Source: Polycladidibacter stylochi (GTDB lineage Bacteria > Pseudomonadota > Alphaproteobacteria > Rhizobiales > Stappiaceae). From it: 64,000 nucleotides of DNA. Position numbers and translations under genes: made by a program. The notes under the pieces are model-generated. The model was not told where the DNA came from, did no database searches, and saw nothing but the letters and a program-made list of their open reading frames with translations. The stretch is from positions 248,001-312,000 of the forward strand of contig NZ_LLWE01000025.1 of the NCBI RefSeq assembly GCF_001562055.1, in the 5' to 3' direction. Shown in pieces: positions 37,901 through 47,595 of the stretch. Position 1 is the first letter of the stretch; each line of letters starts with the position of its first letter.

Positions 37901-38524
37901 AACGCTGGCTGCCTACGCCCGCTCAATATCATTGTTCCCAAGGGCTCCATGTTGTCACCTGTTTACCCCGCCGCTGTTGTGGCCGGTAACGTGGAAACAT
38001 CGCAACATGTCACCAACGCCTTGTTTGCAGCCCTTGGTGCTATGGCGAACTCGCAGGGCACTATGAACAACCTGACCTTTGGCAACAAAACCCACCAATA
38101 TTATGAGACGCTTTGTTCCGGCGCACCTGCAGGACCGGGTTTTCACGGCTGTGATGCCGTTCACGTTCATATGACCAACTCACGCCTGACTGATCCGGAA
38201 ATCCTCGAATTCCGCTATCCTGTGGTCTTGGAAGACTTCCACATCAACAAAGGCTCGGGCGGTACAGGGAAATGGCATGGCGGTGATGGCACCGTTCGTA
38301 CCATTCGCTTTTTAGAGGAAATGGAATGCGCCATTTTGGCTTCGCACCGTACCATTGCCCCTAAGGGTATGGCAGGTGGCGCTAACGGGCAAGTTGGTAA
38401 GACACGCGTGCGCCGTTTGAATGGTAACAGTGAAGAACTAAGCACCTGCGATCAAACCACGCTCAAAGCTGGCGAAGCAGTTACTGTTAACACCCCCACC
38501 AGCGGAGGCTGGGGTCAGCCCTAA
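34922..38524 (+). CDS. Fused hydantoinase A/B, 5-oxoprolinase (ATP-hydrolysing) family
   Basis: A 1200-residue cytoplasmic enzyme carrying the HyuA half (about 1-690) and the HyuB half (about 710-1200) in one chain, the layout of 5-oxoprolinase (5-oxo-L-proline to L-glutamate with ATP). HyuA motifs: [14 protein letters not shown] near the N terminus, [16 protein letters not shown], and [16 protein letters not shown] (actin-like ATP site). HyuB motifs: [41 protein letters not shown] and [13 protein letters not shown] choose the ATG at 34922 with GGA 6-9 bases upstream; a GTG at 34868 would add 18 residues. A related substrate such as a hydantoin is possible, since no pathway genes are adjacent. 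Confidence 0.9.
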   Translation: MTIGKWDFWIDRGGTFTDLVARTPQGTLKAHKVLSENPEAYRDAALQGIRDLMEIPTGKPIPAENIATVKMGTTVATNALLERKGDRTLLLITKGFRDALEIGYQARPDIFAKEIIKPELLYETVCEVSERVLANGHVEIQLGHEQAKEALQNAYNNGIRSVAIVLMHAYAYPEHELALKDLAQEIGFTQISVSHEVSPLMKLVGRGDTTVVDAYLSPILRRYVDQVASELDIKNTDCRLMFMQSSGGLTDASLFQGKDAILSGPAGGVVGAVETSKMAGYDKIIGFDMGGTSTDVSHFDGNYERAFETEVAGVRMRAPMMRIHTVAAGGGSLLQFKDGRFQVGPDSAGANPGPKGYRRGGPLTVTDANIMTGKLNPDDFPHIFGPGQNEPLDSAAVEKAFEQLAHEVDPALSPEEVAEGFQKIAVENMASAIKKISVERGYDVTEYALTCFGGAGGQSACMVADALGMTTVIAHPLSGILSAYGMGLADIRATRQHALEQPLDTKGMQAAKEMGDQLANQTLEEITQQGVTPSDATLIIRAHLRYAGTDTSLPVSFIASNLEAMRHEFQTAHNKQYGFTYEDKPITIEAMEVEAIGGGAQLDEQEHVLTAAHPEPTKQTRFFTSGAWQQAATYHRDTFKPGMRANGPCLIIEPHATIVVEPGWQATLNSKDHFIIKRIIPLERQLAIGTKADPVMLEVFNNLFMSIAEQMGVTLQNTAYSVNIKERLDFSCAVFDHNGALVANAPHMPVHLGSMDRSVEAVIANNKSAIKPGDVFALNAPYNGGTHLPDITVVSPVFDDKNESILFWAASRGHHADIGGTAPGSMSPKATRVDEEGVLIDNFKLVDGGVFQEQALRDLLENHPYPVRNINQNIADLKAQIAANEKGIQELRKMTVHFGLDTVIAYMRHVQDNAEESVRRVIEALKDSSFEYPVDHGGVIRVAIKVDRNSRSATIDFTGTSPMLDNNFNAPEPVTRAAVLYCFRVMVPTAIPMNAGCLRPLNIIVPKGSMLSPVYPAAVVAGNVETSQHVTNALFAALGAMANSQGTMNNLTFGNKTHQYYETLCSGAPAGPGFHGCDAVHVHMTNSRLTDPEILEFRYPVVLEDFHINKGSGGTGKWHGGDGTVRTIRFLEEMECAILASHRTIAPKGMAGGANGQVGKTRVRRLNGNSEELSTCDQTTLKAGEAVTVNTPTSGGWGQP

Positions 38525-38545
38525 AGCCTTAAAGTCCTAAAGAAA

Positions 38546-38593
38546 GTGGCCGTATCGATGCACTCAACAATAAGCTGCATTTGATACGGTCAC
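38546..38593 (+). terminator. Long hairpin after the oxoprolinase gene
   Basis: GTGGCCGTATC and GATACGGTCAC pair over 11 bp (one G-U), with an inner ATGCA/TGCAT stem, and AAACTTTT follows. It is a probable but not textbook terminator. Confidence 0.5.
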
Positions 38594-38637
38594 AAACTTT
38601 TGCAACCTTCACAGGTTTACAAACAAATGTCCAAGCG

Positions 38638-38669
38638 CTAATGCATTACGATTACGTAAACTGCATTAG
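38638..38669 (+). repeat. Hairpin just upstream of the thioesterase ribosome site
   Basis: CTAATGCATTACG pairs with CGTAA-AC-TGCATTAG over 13 bp with a 2-base bulge and an ATTA loop. It ends five bases before the AGGA ribosome site of the next gene. No T run follows, so an operator or mRNA element is more likely than a terminator. Confidence 0.5.
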
Positions 38670-38684
38670 TGCCTAGGATTTTAA

Positions 38685-39248
38685 ATGAGACTTTGGTTCC
38701 GCTTGCTCTGGTTCTTTATCACCAGCCCATTTCGCAGCAAAATTGCCTCACCGCTTGATAAATCAATCATGCGCTTTCGTGTCCATCTCACCGATATTGA
38801 CACAAACATTCACTTGAACAATGGTCAGTATCTCACGTTGATGGACCTTGGCCGGATGGATGTTCTACTACGTACAGGTCTTTGGCGTCCTGTTCTTAAG
38901 AACAAATGGATGCCTGTTGTCTCGTCCGCTTCCATTCGTTTTCGCCGCGAAATCGGCCTGTTTCAGCCCTTCCTTTTAGAAACACGCATTGTTTACTGGG
39001 AAGAAGGAACAGGCGTCATGGAGCAACGCTTTCGCCTGCTCAAAGGAAAACATAAAGGTGTCATTGCCGCCACCTCACTGGTTCGTGTGGGTATGTACAA
39101 TAAAAAAGCCCGCGAATTTGTCGCCATTAATGACTGGATGGAACAAGCCAATTTAACCAGTGCAGTGCCTCCATTAGAGCCCCATGTAAAAGCTTTTCTC
39201 GAGGCTGAAGAGCAGCTAAAACGCTTTGACCGCAAACCAGAAGCTTAA
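38685..39248 (+). CDS. Thioesterase-like hotdog-fold protein
   Basis: A 187-residue protein of the 4HBT_2/THEM6-like hotdog group. The strand-helix pattern FRVHLTDIDTNIHLNNGQYL with Asp and Asn in the positions used by acyl-CoA thioesterases, followed by LMDLGRMDVLLRTGLW, identifies the fold. A hydrophobic N terminus (about residues 3-14) may attach it to the membrane. The substrate is unknown. AGGA lies about 8 bases before the ATG. The GST gene follows after 3 bases, so the two form an operon. Confidence 0.8.
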   Translation: MRLWFRLLWFFITSPFRSKIASPLDKSIMRFRVHLTDIDTNIHLNNGQYLTLMDLGRMDVLLRTGLWRPVLKNKWMPVVSSASIRFRREIGLFQPFLLETRIVYWEEGTGVMEQRFRLLKGKHKGVIAATSLVRVGMYNKKAREFVAINDWMEQANLTSAVPPLEPHVKAFLEAEEQLKRFDRKPEA

Positions 39249-39251
39249 AGA

Positions 39252-39902
39252 ATGTCAAAGCAGCCCATACTCTACTCTTTTCGCCGTTGCCCCTATGCCA
39301 TGCGCGCCCGCCTCGCCCTGATTAGCAGCAATACTCAAGTCGAACTACGCGAAATTGTCCTGCGCAATAAACCTGCGCACATGTTGGAGATTTCACCCAA
39401 AGGCACCGTTCCGGTTATGATTTTGCCCGATGCAACAGTTATAGATGAATCGCTTGATATCGCACTGTGGGCGCTTTCGCGAAACGACCCACAAAACTGG
39501 CTAGAACCAGAAACCGGCACAAAACTACAAATGCTGGATTTAATAGCGCATTTGGATGGTGCATTTAAGTATCATCTGGATCATTACAAATACGCCAGCC
39601 GCTATGAAGACGCCGACCCTGAAGTTCACTACAACAGCGCAATTCAGGAACTGGAGGGGCTAGAAAAGCGCCTGCAAAATAGTCCTTATCTCTTTGGCTC
39701 TCGCCCGGCACTAGCCGACCAAATGCTGTTCCCATTCGTACGCCAGTTTTGCAATGCCAATAAAGAACGCTTTCAACAGTCCGCCCCTGAACGCGTGCGT
39801 GCTTGGCTGAACCGCCTGATTGAAACAGAGCTATTTACCACGGCTTTTGCCACAAAATGGACCCAGTGGCAGCCTGGGGATGTCCCTCTCCTATTCCCAT
39901 AG
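39252..39902 (+). CDS. Glutathione S-transferase family protein
   Basis: A 216-residue GST-fold protein. The N-terminal thioredoxin-like domain has SFRRCPYAMRARLAL, with Cys-Pro in the active-site position as in glutaredoxin-2-like and omega-like GSTs, then SPKGTVPVMIL and VIDESLDIALWAL (the glutathione gamma-glutamyl site). The C-terminal helical domain begins near residue 90. Such enzymes often act as thiol transferases; the physiological substrate cannot be inferred. It is co-transcribed with the preceding thioesterase-like gene and ends at a terminator. Confidence 0.85.
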   Translation: MSKQPILYSFRRCPYAMRARLALISSNTQVELREIVLRNKPAHMLEISPKGTVPVMILPDATVIDESLDIALWALSRNDPQNWLEPETGTKLQMLDLIAHLDGAFKYHLDHYKYASRYEDADPEVHYNSAIQELEGLEKRLQNSPYLFGSRPALADQMLFPFVRQFCNANKERFQQSAPERVRAWLNRLIETELFTTAFATKWTQWQPGDVPLLFP

Positions 39903-39917
39903 GAGAAAATAAGTCAG

Positions 39918-39948
39918 TGCGCAGCACACGACTGCGCATTTTGTTTAT
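39918..39948 (+). terminator. Terminator after the GST gene
   Basis: TGCGCAG and CTGCGCA pair perfectly over 7 bp with a 7-base loop, followed by TTTTGTTTATTT. It abuts the 3' end of the converging methyltransferase gene. Confidence 0.75.
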
Positions 39949-40616
39949 TTGTTGCCTTGCGCCCAGAACAGCGCCACATGACCAACAACTTCCACTGAGT
40001 ATGTTTCAAAACGCGTTGCTAGAATTTCCCGCAGATCAGCTTCGTTATCCGCCATATTGGAGAAAACGCCTTTTTTATTATAAATTTTCATCAATCGCCG
40101 TGCACCCCAGTTAGGTGACTGGTCTTCACCCAAGATCGTGGCTCCGAACAAAACACCGTTAGCTAACAGCAAAGGCTTGAGGTTATCAAATACAACAGCT
40201 TTGTCTTTCATTGCACCTGGCAGGCAATGCAATAAGTAACCAAGGCAAATACTGTTAAAGCCCTTTTCTTCCCAATCAATTGGCTCAAACACATCTACCT
40301 GATGAGTATTGGGACGATACTTAGCAACCCGTTGCGCTGCATACTGCAGACAGGTCCTGTTCAAATCCATTAATGCAAGGCGTGGCTGCATCGGAAACCG
40401 GCATTTTTCAAGAAAATAGCCGCTACCGACCCCTACATCTAGATGGTTGGCACTTATCAAGCCATTATAGAATTCTACCAGTCTAGTGGTGGGTACTTTC
40501 CATAGGAAACGATTGGAAAACCCGTGTACAACCAAGTCGTAAATCCCAAGGGTCCTAGGGGTATAAACCGCAGCTCCAGCCTCTCTATCCAATTGCTCCT
40601 GGTTCATTGATGCCAA
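39945..40616 (-). CDS. Class I SAM-dependent methyltransferase
   Basis: A 223-residue methyltransferase. The SAM motif I is LDVGVGSGYFLEKC (around residues 58-71), motif II is ALMDLNRTCLQYAAQR, and FNSICLGYLLHCLPG is the post-II strand. The N terminus (YTPRTLGIYDLVVHGFSNRF) resembles the small-molecule or polyketide-linked methyltransferases that act on soluble substrates; the substrate is unknown. It converges on the GST gene with a few bases between or overlapping, and has no operon partner. Confidence 0.82.
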   Translation of the reverse strand: MASMNQEQLDREAGAAVYTPRTLGIYDLVVHGFSNRFLWKVPTTRLVEFYNGLISANHLDVGVGSGYFLEKCRFPMQPRLALMDLNRTCLQYAAQRVAKYRPNTHQVDVFEPIDWEEKGFNSICLGYLLHCLPGAMKDKAVVFDNLKPLLLANGVLFGATILGEDQSPNWGARRLMKIYNKKGVFSNMADNEADLREILATRFETYSVEVVGHVALFWAQGNK

Positions 40617-40831
40617 AGTCTCCTAAAATCAATATAATTATCTTCTGCCACACGCAAAAGAACTACAACGCTGACTAAGGGAAACACCTAGTTGCCTCAA
40701 TCAAAAATTGCATAATGCACAAATTTTTTCAGGCATAAACCTGAATACAGGATGAATAGCGCTCTCAATACCAGTTCACTCTCAATATGAAATAACGGGG
40801 TCAACAGCGAGTTCACTATTGGAGTTATCAA

Positions 40832-41344
40832 ATGTTTGCCCATAAAAAAGCATTTATCCTAGTCATTGCCGCAATCATGGTTACTCAGATGCCTTCCATT
40901 TCTTACGCTAAAGGCAAACACCACAAGCACCACCATCAGCATCACCATTATCACCACTACGATGATAACCGTCATCACGACGATATAGATAGCGGTGAAG
41001 CAATAGCGATCGGAGTGTTAGGTTTAGCAGCCGGTTTGATAATTGCCAGCGCTGTAGAAGAGGATAATTATACAGCACCTGCGTTCAACCCTTACGCACC
41101 GAGTGTCAATCCGTATGCACAGCCGGTTTATGCTTATCCTGTCCCTGCCGTACAAGCGGTGCCAGCATATCCACAACCACAGCCACAACCACACCAAGTT
41201 AATGTACAAATAAATACTTACCCATCGGCCCCAGCCCCTTGGACCCAACAATGGTATCGGTATTGCACACAAAAATACCGTAGCTTTAACCCGCAAACAG
41301 GAACATTTATGAGCTATTCAGGTGTACGCAAGTTGTGTCGCTAA
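40832..41344 (+). CDS. BA14K family protein, His-rich
   Basis: A 170-residue exported protein. A signal peptide (to about residue 26, ISYAKG) leads into a His-rich stretch (residues about 28-50), then a hydrophobic helix (AIAIGVLGLAAGLIIASAV), a Pro/Tyr/Gln-rich linker, and the BA14K domain at the C terminus (WYRYCTQKYRSFNPQTGTF, then GVRKLC). BA14K proteins are small surface or periplasmic proteins of Rhizobiales, first seen as Brucella antigens, with lectin-like activity reported. The His tract could bind metal. GGAG lies about 9 bases before the ATG. Confidence 0.85.
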   Translation: MFAHKKAFILVIAAIMVTQMPSISYAKGKHHKHHHQHHHYHHYDDNRHHDDIDSGEAIAIGVLGLAAGLIIASAVEEDNYTAPAFNPYAPSVNPYAQPVYAYPVPAVQAVPAYPQPQPQPHQVNVQINTYPSAPAPWTQQWYRYCTQKYRSFNPQTGTFMSYSGVRKLCR

Positions 41345-41421
41345 TAGTTCTGAGCAACACCAGAAACTGTCATGCCCGGCAACTCTGGTTTAAGCAGCAC
41401 CCCACAACACCGCTGCTTAAG

Positions 41422-41450
41422 GAGGGCATCCTAGGGTGCCCTCTTTTTCT
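41422..41450 (+). terminator. Terminator after the BA14K gene
   Basis: GAGGGCA and TGCCCTC pair over 7 bp with an 8-base loop, followed by TTTTTCT. Confidence 0.8.
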
Positions 41451-41458
41451 ATGCAATC

Positions 41459-42331
41459 TCACTCACAAATCAAATATTTACAATCTTTACCATGACAACC
41501 AATATCAAAATGAAAATGGTCTTTATGGTACTTATTAGCCATCGGCCCTAAAACGGTTGTAAATTGTTTGCAAGCCTCGCCATGAAGCGTTTTTAAAAAG
41601 GCATGCTCACTCGAATCTTCCCATCCTTTAAGCACAGTTATGATGCGCCCGCTTTTCAGCTTAAAGCCAACCACATCAATCGCATTACCTTTCGCATGCT
41701 CTGATAGCTTTCCACTCTTAAGATTGTTTCGCCTTCGGCAAGCGTAACCCGCTGCAATTTGTAGGCTTTCCAACTGCTCATTTTCGAAATTTTCCTTTAC
41801 AGCACTGTTGGCCTTCACGACCCACGGAACAAGCTGTTGCGCAGCCTGACACGAGATCATGAGTACTCTAGAAAAACCGATTTTCTCTCCAGCAATATCG
41901 AGTTGTTCTAGGCTTACAGGATCCTCAATACCGCACCCGCCTTCTCCAACAATAGGTTCCCCAATTGACACAGAATTATCGGGCAATTCACAAATCCGGT
42001 TAAGGCTTTCTTTAATCCCATCAACAGGTTCGAGCAGCTTTTTAAATGGTGCTTTTTTCATCGTTTCACTATCAGAAACGCTGGGAGCATAGCTAATAAT
42101 ATTTTGTGGCTTTCTCTCTGTCTTTTTCCGATTATGATCCAGAGAAGAGGAAGGCTTTTGAAGAGGCACAGGTAAACGCAAACTCGTCTCAATTTGCGAC
42201 ACCCCAGAGAATTGGGTCATTTTTTGTGTATTGACGTTTTGAGCATGCGAACCACTAAAAGATGCAGAATATACAACTAAAGTAAACAACGTAAGACTGG
42301 CTAAAGAGAACAAGTTGGCAAGACTTTTCAT
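41459..42331 (-). CDS. Extensin-like family protein (LAS-type zinc hydrolase fold)
   Basis: A 290-residue exported protein with the Extensin-like C-terminal domain (PF06904) from about residue 115. Two metal-site motifs of the LAS peptidase fold are present: SEHAKGNAIDVVGF and YHKDHFHFDIG. Conserved cysteines (ICELPDN, GGCGIEDP, YACRRR, EACKQF, IGCHGKDC) suggest disulfides, hence a periplasmic location. The family is thought to act on the cell wall, but the reaction is not established. The signal peptide ends near HAQN. I choose the ATG at 42331; a TTG three codons earlier has its AGGG too close. Confidence 0.87.
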   Translation of the reverse strand: MKSLANLFSLASLTLFTLVVYSASFSGSHAQNVNTQKMTQFSGVSQIETSLRLPVPLQKPSSSLDHNRKKTERKPQNIISYAPSVSDSETMKKAPFKKLLEPVDGIKESLNRICELPDNSVSIGEPIVGEGGCGIEDPVSLEQLDIAGEKIGFSRVLMISCQAAQQLVPWVVKANSAVKENFENEQLESLQIAAGYACRRRNNLKSGKLSEHAKGNAIDVVGFKLKSGRIITVLKGWEDSSEHAFLKTLHGEACKQFTTVLGPMANKYHKDHFHFDIGCHGKDCKYLICE

Positions 42332-42687
42332 AAAAAACAAACCCTATTAAACACCGGGCAAGTATACGCGCATAAGGCTGATGCCAAACTCGCCAAAAGG
42401 TAAAAAACTAATATATTAAATAATAGCAGCAACAAGCGACATTCTGACGCATGATATACCACAGCCAATTTTAGTCGGCAAAGTATATCTAGTCTATTCA
42501 TTTCAAAGTATTTTATTGTAATTTATTATTTCTCAACAACGGTTCAGTATTTTTTTAAACCAACTAATAATATGATTCTTTTTTCAATTTTTTTCTATAA
42601 CTAAAGCTATCTGTGAAAAATAATGACTTCCCTTTTTATTAATTGTCACATAAGCTTTCCAAAGTTTATGAGTTAAGGGGGACAATA
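42332..42687. other. AT-rich intergenic region
   Basis: About 355 bp, very AT-rich from 42400 to 42660. It holds no ORF with a ribosome site except the microprotein that starts at its right end, and I see no clear promoter box. Confidence 0.4.
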
Positions 42688-42771
42688 ATGACTGTCACGC
42701 GAAGCCTGAACGTTATTGCTGTAATGAGTGCCTTCGTCTTTATCGGCGCCATAGTACTTGGAATTGTGTAA
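42688..42771 (+). CDS. 27-residue single-helix membrane microprotein
   Basis: ATG at 42688 follows a strong AAGGGGG ribosome site at 6 bases. The frame ends at TAA 42769-42771. The peptide starts MTVTRSLNVIAVMSAF and is almost wholly one hydrophobic helix (about residues 8-27) ending GIV, with a single Arg near the N terminus, so the N terminus should face the cytoplasm. I recognise no named family. Length is below usual gene-calling cut-offs, so it would be missed. The ribosome site and the clean topology support it. Confidence 0.6.
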   Translation: MTVTRSLNVIAVMSAFVFIGAIVLGIV

Positions 42772-42885
42772 GTAAAGTCACCATAAATGGCTTGATAATG
42801 TATGGTTGGTCTAGAAGGGAACAGACGCACCAAACTCGTAAAACAAAATAAACTGGCAAGCAAAATGCGGGTTGCTTTTAAAGCT

Positions 42886-42928
42886 AAAAATTTGCGTCTC
42901 TTTGCGGCATAACCGTTCAAAGAGACGC
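42886..42928 (-). terminator. Hairpin terminator downstream of azoR
   Basis: GCGTCTCTTTG and CAAAGAGACGC pair perfectly over 11 bp, with an inner CGG/CCG stem. On the minus strand AAATTTTT follows. It lies 130 bases past the azoreductase stop. Confidence 0.65.
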
Positions 42929-43058
42929 CGTTAATTCATATCAGGGCACCACCTAAATTGTGTTGTCAGCGTTAATGGAATAAAGCGAACCAAGCTCGCA
43001 AACAACAAACAACCTATTTCGGCGATTAAAGCCCTTACATTGCCAGGGAAGCCACACC

Positions 43059-43646
43059 TCAAGCAGCTAATGCGGCAATTTGTTCTTCAGCCTTTCGCTG
43101 TGCACCTTCTGCATCCATTGCAACACCCTCAGCCGCAACAACTTCAACATCTGTAATACCAATAAAGCCGAGAACCTGCTTTAAGAACGGAACATTAAAG
43201 TCAACTGGCGAACCAACAGGAACACCGCCACTAGATGTCACAATCACTGCTTTCTTACCGCTTAAAAGGCCTTGCGGCCCTTGCTCGGTATATTGGAAAG
43301 TCACGCCCACACGTGCCACTAGATCGACCCAAGCTTTCAACGAGGCAGGAACCCCAAAGTTGTAAATAGGTGAACCGATTACAATTAAATCAGCATCTTT
43401 CAGCTCATTAATCAGGGTATCGGATGTAGCCAGTAGCTGTTTTTGCTCATCTGTACGATGCTCATCCGGTGTATACGCTGCACCGACCCAAGCCCCATCA
43501 ATATGTTGGGCGCCTTGAGCTAAGTCGCGCTCAATCACAGAACTGGCTTTACCAGTAGATTGAAATTGCTTGATTAATTTTTCACTCAATGAACGCGTGA
43601 GGGAATCTGCACCTTTTGCGGAGGATTGCACACTTAAAATTCTCAT
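43059..43646 (-). CDS. azoR: FMN-dependent NADH-azoreductase
   Basis: A 195-residue flavodoxin-like quinone/azo reductase (AcpD/AzoR). It begins MRILSVQSSAKGADSLTRSL with the FMN phosphate loop, then VIGSPIYNFGVPASLKAWVD, the flavin-binding loop, and VIVTSSGGVP. These cytoplasmic enzymes pass two electrons from NAD(P)H to quinones or azo dyes and protect against thiol stress. I choose the ATG at 43646, with GGAG 9 bases upstream; the frame is open a further 34 codons but that stretch has no family match. Confidence 0.93.
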   Translation of the reverse strand: MRILSVQSSAKGADSLTRSLSEKLIKQFQSTGKASSVIERDLAQGAQHIDGAWVGAAYTPDEHRTDEQKQLLATSDTLINELKDADLIVIGSPIYNFGVPASLKAWVDLVARVGVTFQYTEQGPQGLLSGKKAVIVTSSGGVPVGSPVDFNVPFLKQVLGFIGITDVEVVAAEGVAMDAEGAQRKAEEQIAALAA

Positions 43647-43749
43647 TGGAATTGCTCCGTAGTTTGTTTCTTGGAAGCAAGGTAATTCCTGAGCATTTAT
43701 TTTATAAGACCAATAATTTTGAACAATTCGTTTCCGTTTTTCAAACAAC

Positions 43750-43782
43750 CCAAAATGGCGTGAAGGATCTCTTCACGCCATT
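43750..43782 (-). terminator. Terminator after metH
   Basis: AATGGCGTGAAG and CTTCACGCCATT pair perfectly over 12 bp with a 5-base loop; on the minus strand TTTTGGGTTG follows. It closes the methionine operon, 22 bases past the metH stop. Confidence 0.8.
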
Positions 43783-43803
43783 ATAGTGAATATGTATCAG
43801 CTA

Positions 43804-46800
43804 TTACTCTGCAGCTGTCACACGGCGTTCTGGTTGATAGTTCAAAATTGGTGCCAGCCAACGCTCGGCAGTCTCCAAACTCCAACCTTTTCGCTTGGCA
43901 TAATCGGCAACCTGATCTTCCTCGATCTTGCCAATGCCAAAGTACGCGGCCTCAGGATGGCTAAAATATAAACCGGATACAGCAGAGCCCGGCCACATGG
44001 CGTAACTTTCTGTCAGCTTGATCCCTGCTTGGTTTTCCGCGTCTAAAAGCTCAAACAAACTACCTTTTTCAGTATGGTCCGGCTGTGCCGGATATCCAGG
44101 GGCCGGACGAATTCCATCATAGCCTTCAGCAATAAGCTCTTCGTTGCTACAAGCCTCATCCGGTGCATAGCCCCAAAGCTCTTTGCGCACCACTTCATGC
44201 ATCTTTTCAGCGAAAGCTTCGGCAAGGCGATCAGCTAACGCCTGACTGAGAATTTTGTTGTAGTCATCCCCCAGCGCCGCATATTTAGCTGCCAAAAGGT
44301 CTTCACCATGACCAGTTGTCACGGCAAAACCGCCAATATAGTCATCAACGCCGCTATCAATCGGTGCAATAAAGTCAGCTAAGGCCATATTACCCCGATC
44401 CGATTTTGAACGATCCATTTGCTGGCGCAATGTATGCAATCGCTTCAATTCGCTCTGACGACTTTCGTTTGTATATAACACCAAGTCGTCACCATCCCGT
44501 TGGCACGGCCAAAAGCCAACCACTGCATTAGCTGTCAGCAATTTACCTTCAACAATCTCTTTCAACATCGCTTGCGCATCATCAAAAAGCGCCTGTGCAG
44601 CCGCACCATAGCGGGCATCGGTTAAAACCGCAGGATAAGTACCCTTAATCTCCCAAGTGGCAAAGAAAGGTGTCCAGTCAATATAGGGAACCAACTCAGC
44701 CAATGGGAAATCTGTAAATGCCTTGGTGCCTAGAAAACTGGGCTTTATTGGCCGATGTTTTGTAAAATCTGCCTTATACCCGTTGGCCTGAGCCTGCTCT
44801 AGGCTCGCACGGCTTTTTTTAGCGCGGCCGCGTGCATGTTTCTCGGCGATATCCTTATATTCCGCTCGTACTTCATCCAAATACACAACCCGCTGCTCTT
44901 CTGACATCAATTTAGAAGCAACACCAACAGCACGGCCAGCATCGGTTACATAAATAGCTTGACCTTGATCGTAATTCGGATGGATTTTCACAGCCGTATG
45001 AACACGAGATGTCGTTGCCCCGCCAATGAGCAGAGGAATATCCATCTTTTCACGTTCCATCTCGGCAGCTATATGGCACATTTCATCCAACGATGGCGTA
45101 ATAAGGCCTGAAAGGCCTATGATATCAACGTTATGCTCTCTCGCCTGCTTCAAAATTTCAGTTGCCGGCACCATCACCCCAAGGTCGATGACCTCAAAGT
45201 TGTTACATTGCAAAACAACACCAACAATATTCTTACCAATATCGTGCACATCACCTTTAACGGTAGCCATCAGAATTTTACCGTTAGAAGAGCTCTCTTC
45301 AAGCCCCAGCTCGGCTTTTTCGGCCTCCAAAAAGGGCATCAAATATGCAACAGCTGCTTTCATCACCCGAGCAGATTTCACAACCTGCGGCAAGAACATC
45401 TTACCTTCGCCAAACAGATCGCCAACCACATTCATGCCATCCATCAACGGACCTTCAATCACGTGTAGTGGCCGTTTGGCTTGTAATCGTGCTTCCTCGG
45501 TGTCCGCCTCAATAAAGTCAGTAATTCCATGAACGAGCGCATGCTCCAAGCGCTTGGCAACAGGCCCTTCTCGCCACTTCAAATCAACTTCGCGTTTTTT
45601 ACCGCCGCTACCTCTGTATTTTTCGGCCGCATCAAGCAGCCGGTCGGTTGAATCCGGGCGCCGATTTAATACAACATCCTCACAAAGGTCACGCAGTTCC
45701 TCTGGCAAATTATCATAAACTGCCAACTGGCCTGCATTCACAATGCCCATATCCATACCCACTTTAATGGCGTGGTATAAGAATACAGAGTGCATGGCCT
45801 CACGCACAGGCTCATTCCCGCGGAAGGAAAACGACAGGTTTGAAACACCACCAGAAATATGCGAATGCGGCAGGTTCTCGGCAATCCATTTTGTGGCATT
45901 GATAAAATCAACGCCATAATTATCATGTTCCTCAATACCGGTCGCTACCGCAAAAACGTTCGGGTCAAAGATGATATCTTCTGGCGGGAAACCAACCTGA
46001 TTGACCAAAATGTCATAGGAACGCTTACAGATTTCAACTTTGCGTTCAAAGCTATCCGCCTGCCCCACATCGTCAAATGCCATCACAACAACAGCGGCAC
46101 CATAACGACGAATAAGCTTGGCTTGCGCAATAAACGGCTCAATTCCCTCTTTCATAGATATGGAATTCACAATTGCCTTGCCTTGAACGCACTTCAAGCC
46201 AGCTTCAATAACCGACCACTTCGAGCTATCGATCATCACAGGAACACGGGCAATATCCGGCTCTGCTGCAATCAGATTCAAAAATGTGACCATGGCTTCT
46301 TCACTATCCAGAAGCCCTTCATCCATGTTAATATCAATAATCTGCGCGCCGTTCTCCACCTGTGAGCGGGCCACATCCAACGCACTGTTATAATCATCAT
46401 TTTTGATAAGCTTACGGAACCGCGCCGAGCCGGTAACATTGGTACGCTCACCCACATTAACGAAATTCACTTCCGGCGTTAGCGTAAATGGCTCTAAGCC
46501 GGATAAACGCATCAAACGTGGTACTTCAGGAATCTGGCGTGGCGCAACACCCGTCACCACATCACTAATTGCCTTAATGTGTGCGGGTGTAGTACCACAG
46601 CAACCACCAACAATATTGACAAGACCACTACGCGCAAACTCGCCAACCAAAGCCGACATCTGCTCGGGGCTTTCGTCATATTCACCAAATTCATTCGGTA
46701 AGCCCGCGTTAGGATAGGCACAAACCAGCGTGTCAGCCACGCGGTTCAGCTCGTCCACATGGGCCCGCATTTCTTTCGCACCAAGCGCACAGTTGAGCCC

Positions 46801-47553
46801 GATAGAAAATGGTGAGGTATGGCGTACAGAGTTCCAAAACGCCTCCGGTGTCTGCCCCGAGAGCATACGGCCAGACAAATCGGTAATCGTACCGGAAACC
46901 ATGACAGGCAGCTGGATGCCTTTTTCTTCAAAAACTTCCTCACAGGCGAACAGTGCAGCCTTCGCATTCAAAGTATCAAAAATGGTTTCAACCAAGATGA
47001 GGTCAACACCGCCATCAATCAACCCACGCACGGCCTCTGCATAAGAATCTTTCAGCTGATCAAATGTTACCGCCCGAAATCCCGGATTGTTTACATCTGG
47101 AGAAATGGAGGCTGTCCGGTTGGTTGGCCCCAAACCACCAGCGACGAAACGCGGGCGGCTCGGGTCTTGCGCCAGCATTTGTTCAACCGCCTCACGGCAA
47201 AGGCGCGCCCCTTCCTTGTTCAGCTCATAGCAAATGCTCTCCATCGCATAATCAGCTTGTGCAATGGAGGTCGAAGAAAATGTGTTGGTTTCAATAATAT
47301 CAGCACCAGCTTGCAAGTACTGCAAATGAATATCGCGAATGGCGTCCGGTTGGGTCAGGATCAGCAAATCGTTATTGCCCTTCACATCCTGATTCCAGTT
47401 TTTAAAACGTTCACCACGATAACCGTCTTCATCCAGCCCCAACTGCTGGATCATGGTTCCCATGGCACCGTCAAGAACGAGAATGCGCTTTTTGGCAGCT
47501 TTTGTAAGGGCCGATAAAACCTCTTGGCCTTTGTTGGTCTGTTCGTTTGTCAT
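43804..47553 (-). CDS. metH: Cobalamin-dependent methionine synthase MetH
   Basis: MetH moves the methyl group of 5-methyltetrahydrofolate through cobalamin to homocysteine. All four modules are present in 1249 residues: homocysteine domain ([14 protein letters not shown]; zinc Cys pair in [12 protein letters not shown] near 315), pterin domain ([16 protein letters not shown]), cobalamin domain ([11 protein letters not shown] near residue 766, whose His is the cobalt ligand), and the C-terminal SAM-binding activation domain ([20 protein letters not shown]). The activation domain needs flavodoxin for reactivation. It is last in the operon sahR-metF-metH, 42 bases after metF. Confidence 0.98.
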   Translation of the reverse strand: MTNEQTNKGQEVLSALTKAAKKRILVLDGAMGTMIQQLGLDEDGYRGERFKNWNQDVKGNNDLLILTQPDAIRDIHLQYLQAGADIIETNTFSSTSIAQADYAMESICYELNKEGARLCREAVEQMLAQDPSRPRFVAGGLGPTNRTASISPDVNNPGFRAVTFDQLKDSYAEAVRGLIDGGVDLILVETIFDTLNAKAALFACEEVFEEKGIQLPVMVSGTITDLSGRMLSGQTPEAFWNSVRHTSPFSIGLNCALGAKEMRAHVDELNRVADTLVCAYPNAGLPNEFGEYDESPEQMSALVGEFARSGLVNIVGGCCGTTPAHIKAISDVVTGVAPRQIPEVPRLMRLSGLEPFTLTPEVNFVNVGERTNVTGSARFRKLIKNDDYNSALDVARSQVENGAQIIDINMDEGLLDSEEAMVTFLNLIAAEPDIARVPVMIDSSKWSVIEAGLKCVQGKAIVNSISMKEGIEPFIAQAKLIRRYGAAVVVMAFDDVGQADSFERKVEICKRSYDILVNQVGFPPEDIIFDPNVFAVATGIEEHDNYGVDFINATKWIAENLPHSHISGGVSNLSFSFRGNEPVREAMHSVFLYHAIKVGMDMGIVNAGQLAVYDNLPEELRDLCEDVVLNRRPDSTDRLLDAAEKYRGSGGKKREVDLKWREGPVAKRLEHALVHGITDFIEADTEEARLQAKRPLHVIEGPLMDGMNVVGDLFGEGKMFLPQVVKSARVMKAAVAYLMPFLEAEKAELGLEESSSNGKILMATVKGDVHDIGKNIVGVVLQCNNFEVIDLGVMVPATEILKQAREHNVDIIGLSGLITPSLDEMCHIAAEMEREKMDIPLLIGGATTSRVHTAVKIHPNYDQGQAIYVTDAGRAVGVASKLMSEEQRVVYLDEVRAEYKDIAEKHARGRAKKSRASLEQAQANGYKADFTKHRPIKPSFLGTKAFTDFPLAELVPYIDWTPFFATWEIKGTYPAVLTDARYGAAAQALFDDAQAMLKEIVEGKLLTANAVVGFWPCQRDGDDLVLYTNESRQSELKRLHTLRQQMDRSKSDRGNMALADFIAPIDSGVDDYIGGFAVTTGHGEDLLAAKYAALGDDYNKILSQALADRLAEAFAEKMHEVVRKELWGYAPDEACSNEELIAEGYDGIRPAPGYPAQPDHTEKGSLFELLDAENQAGIKLTESYAMWPGSAVSGLYFSHPEAAYFGIGKIEEDQVADYAKRKGWSLETAERWLAPILNYQPERRVTAAE

Positions 47554-47595
47554 GGAAACTCGTACTCTTTTATCTTTAGTTCATTATGGCTGTAA

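Noticed and set aside
42666-42920. 84-codon minus frame
   Set aside because: It is antisense to the microprotein and runs out of the azoR terminator; basic and without domains.
46819-47517. 232-codon plus-strand frame
   Set aside because: It is antisense to the 5' part of metH, which is firmly identified, and has no family features.
47554-47595. Possible riboswitch in the metF-metH gap
   Set aside because: Only 42 bases; too short for a cobalamin or SAM aptamer.
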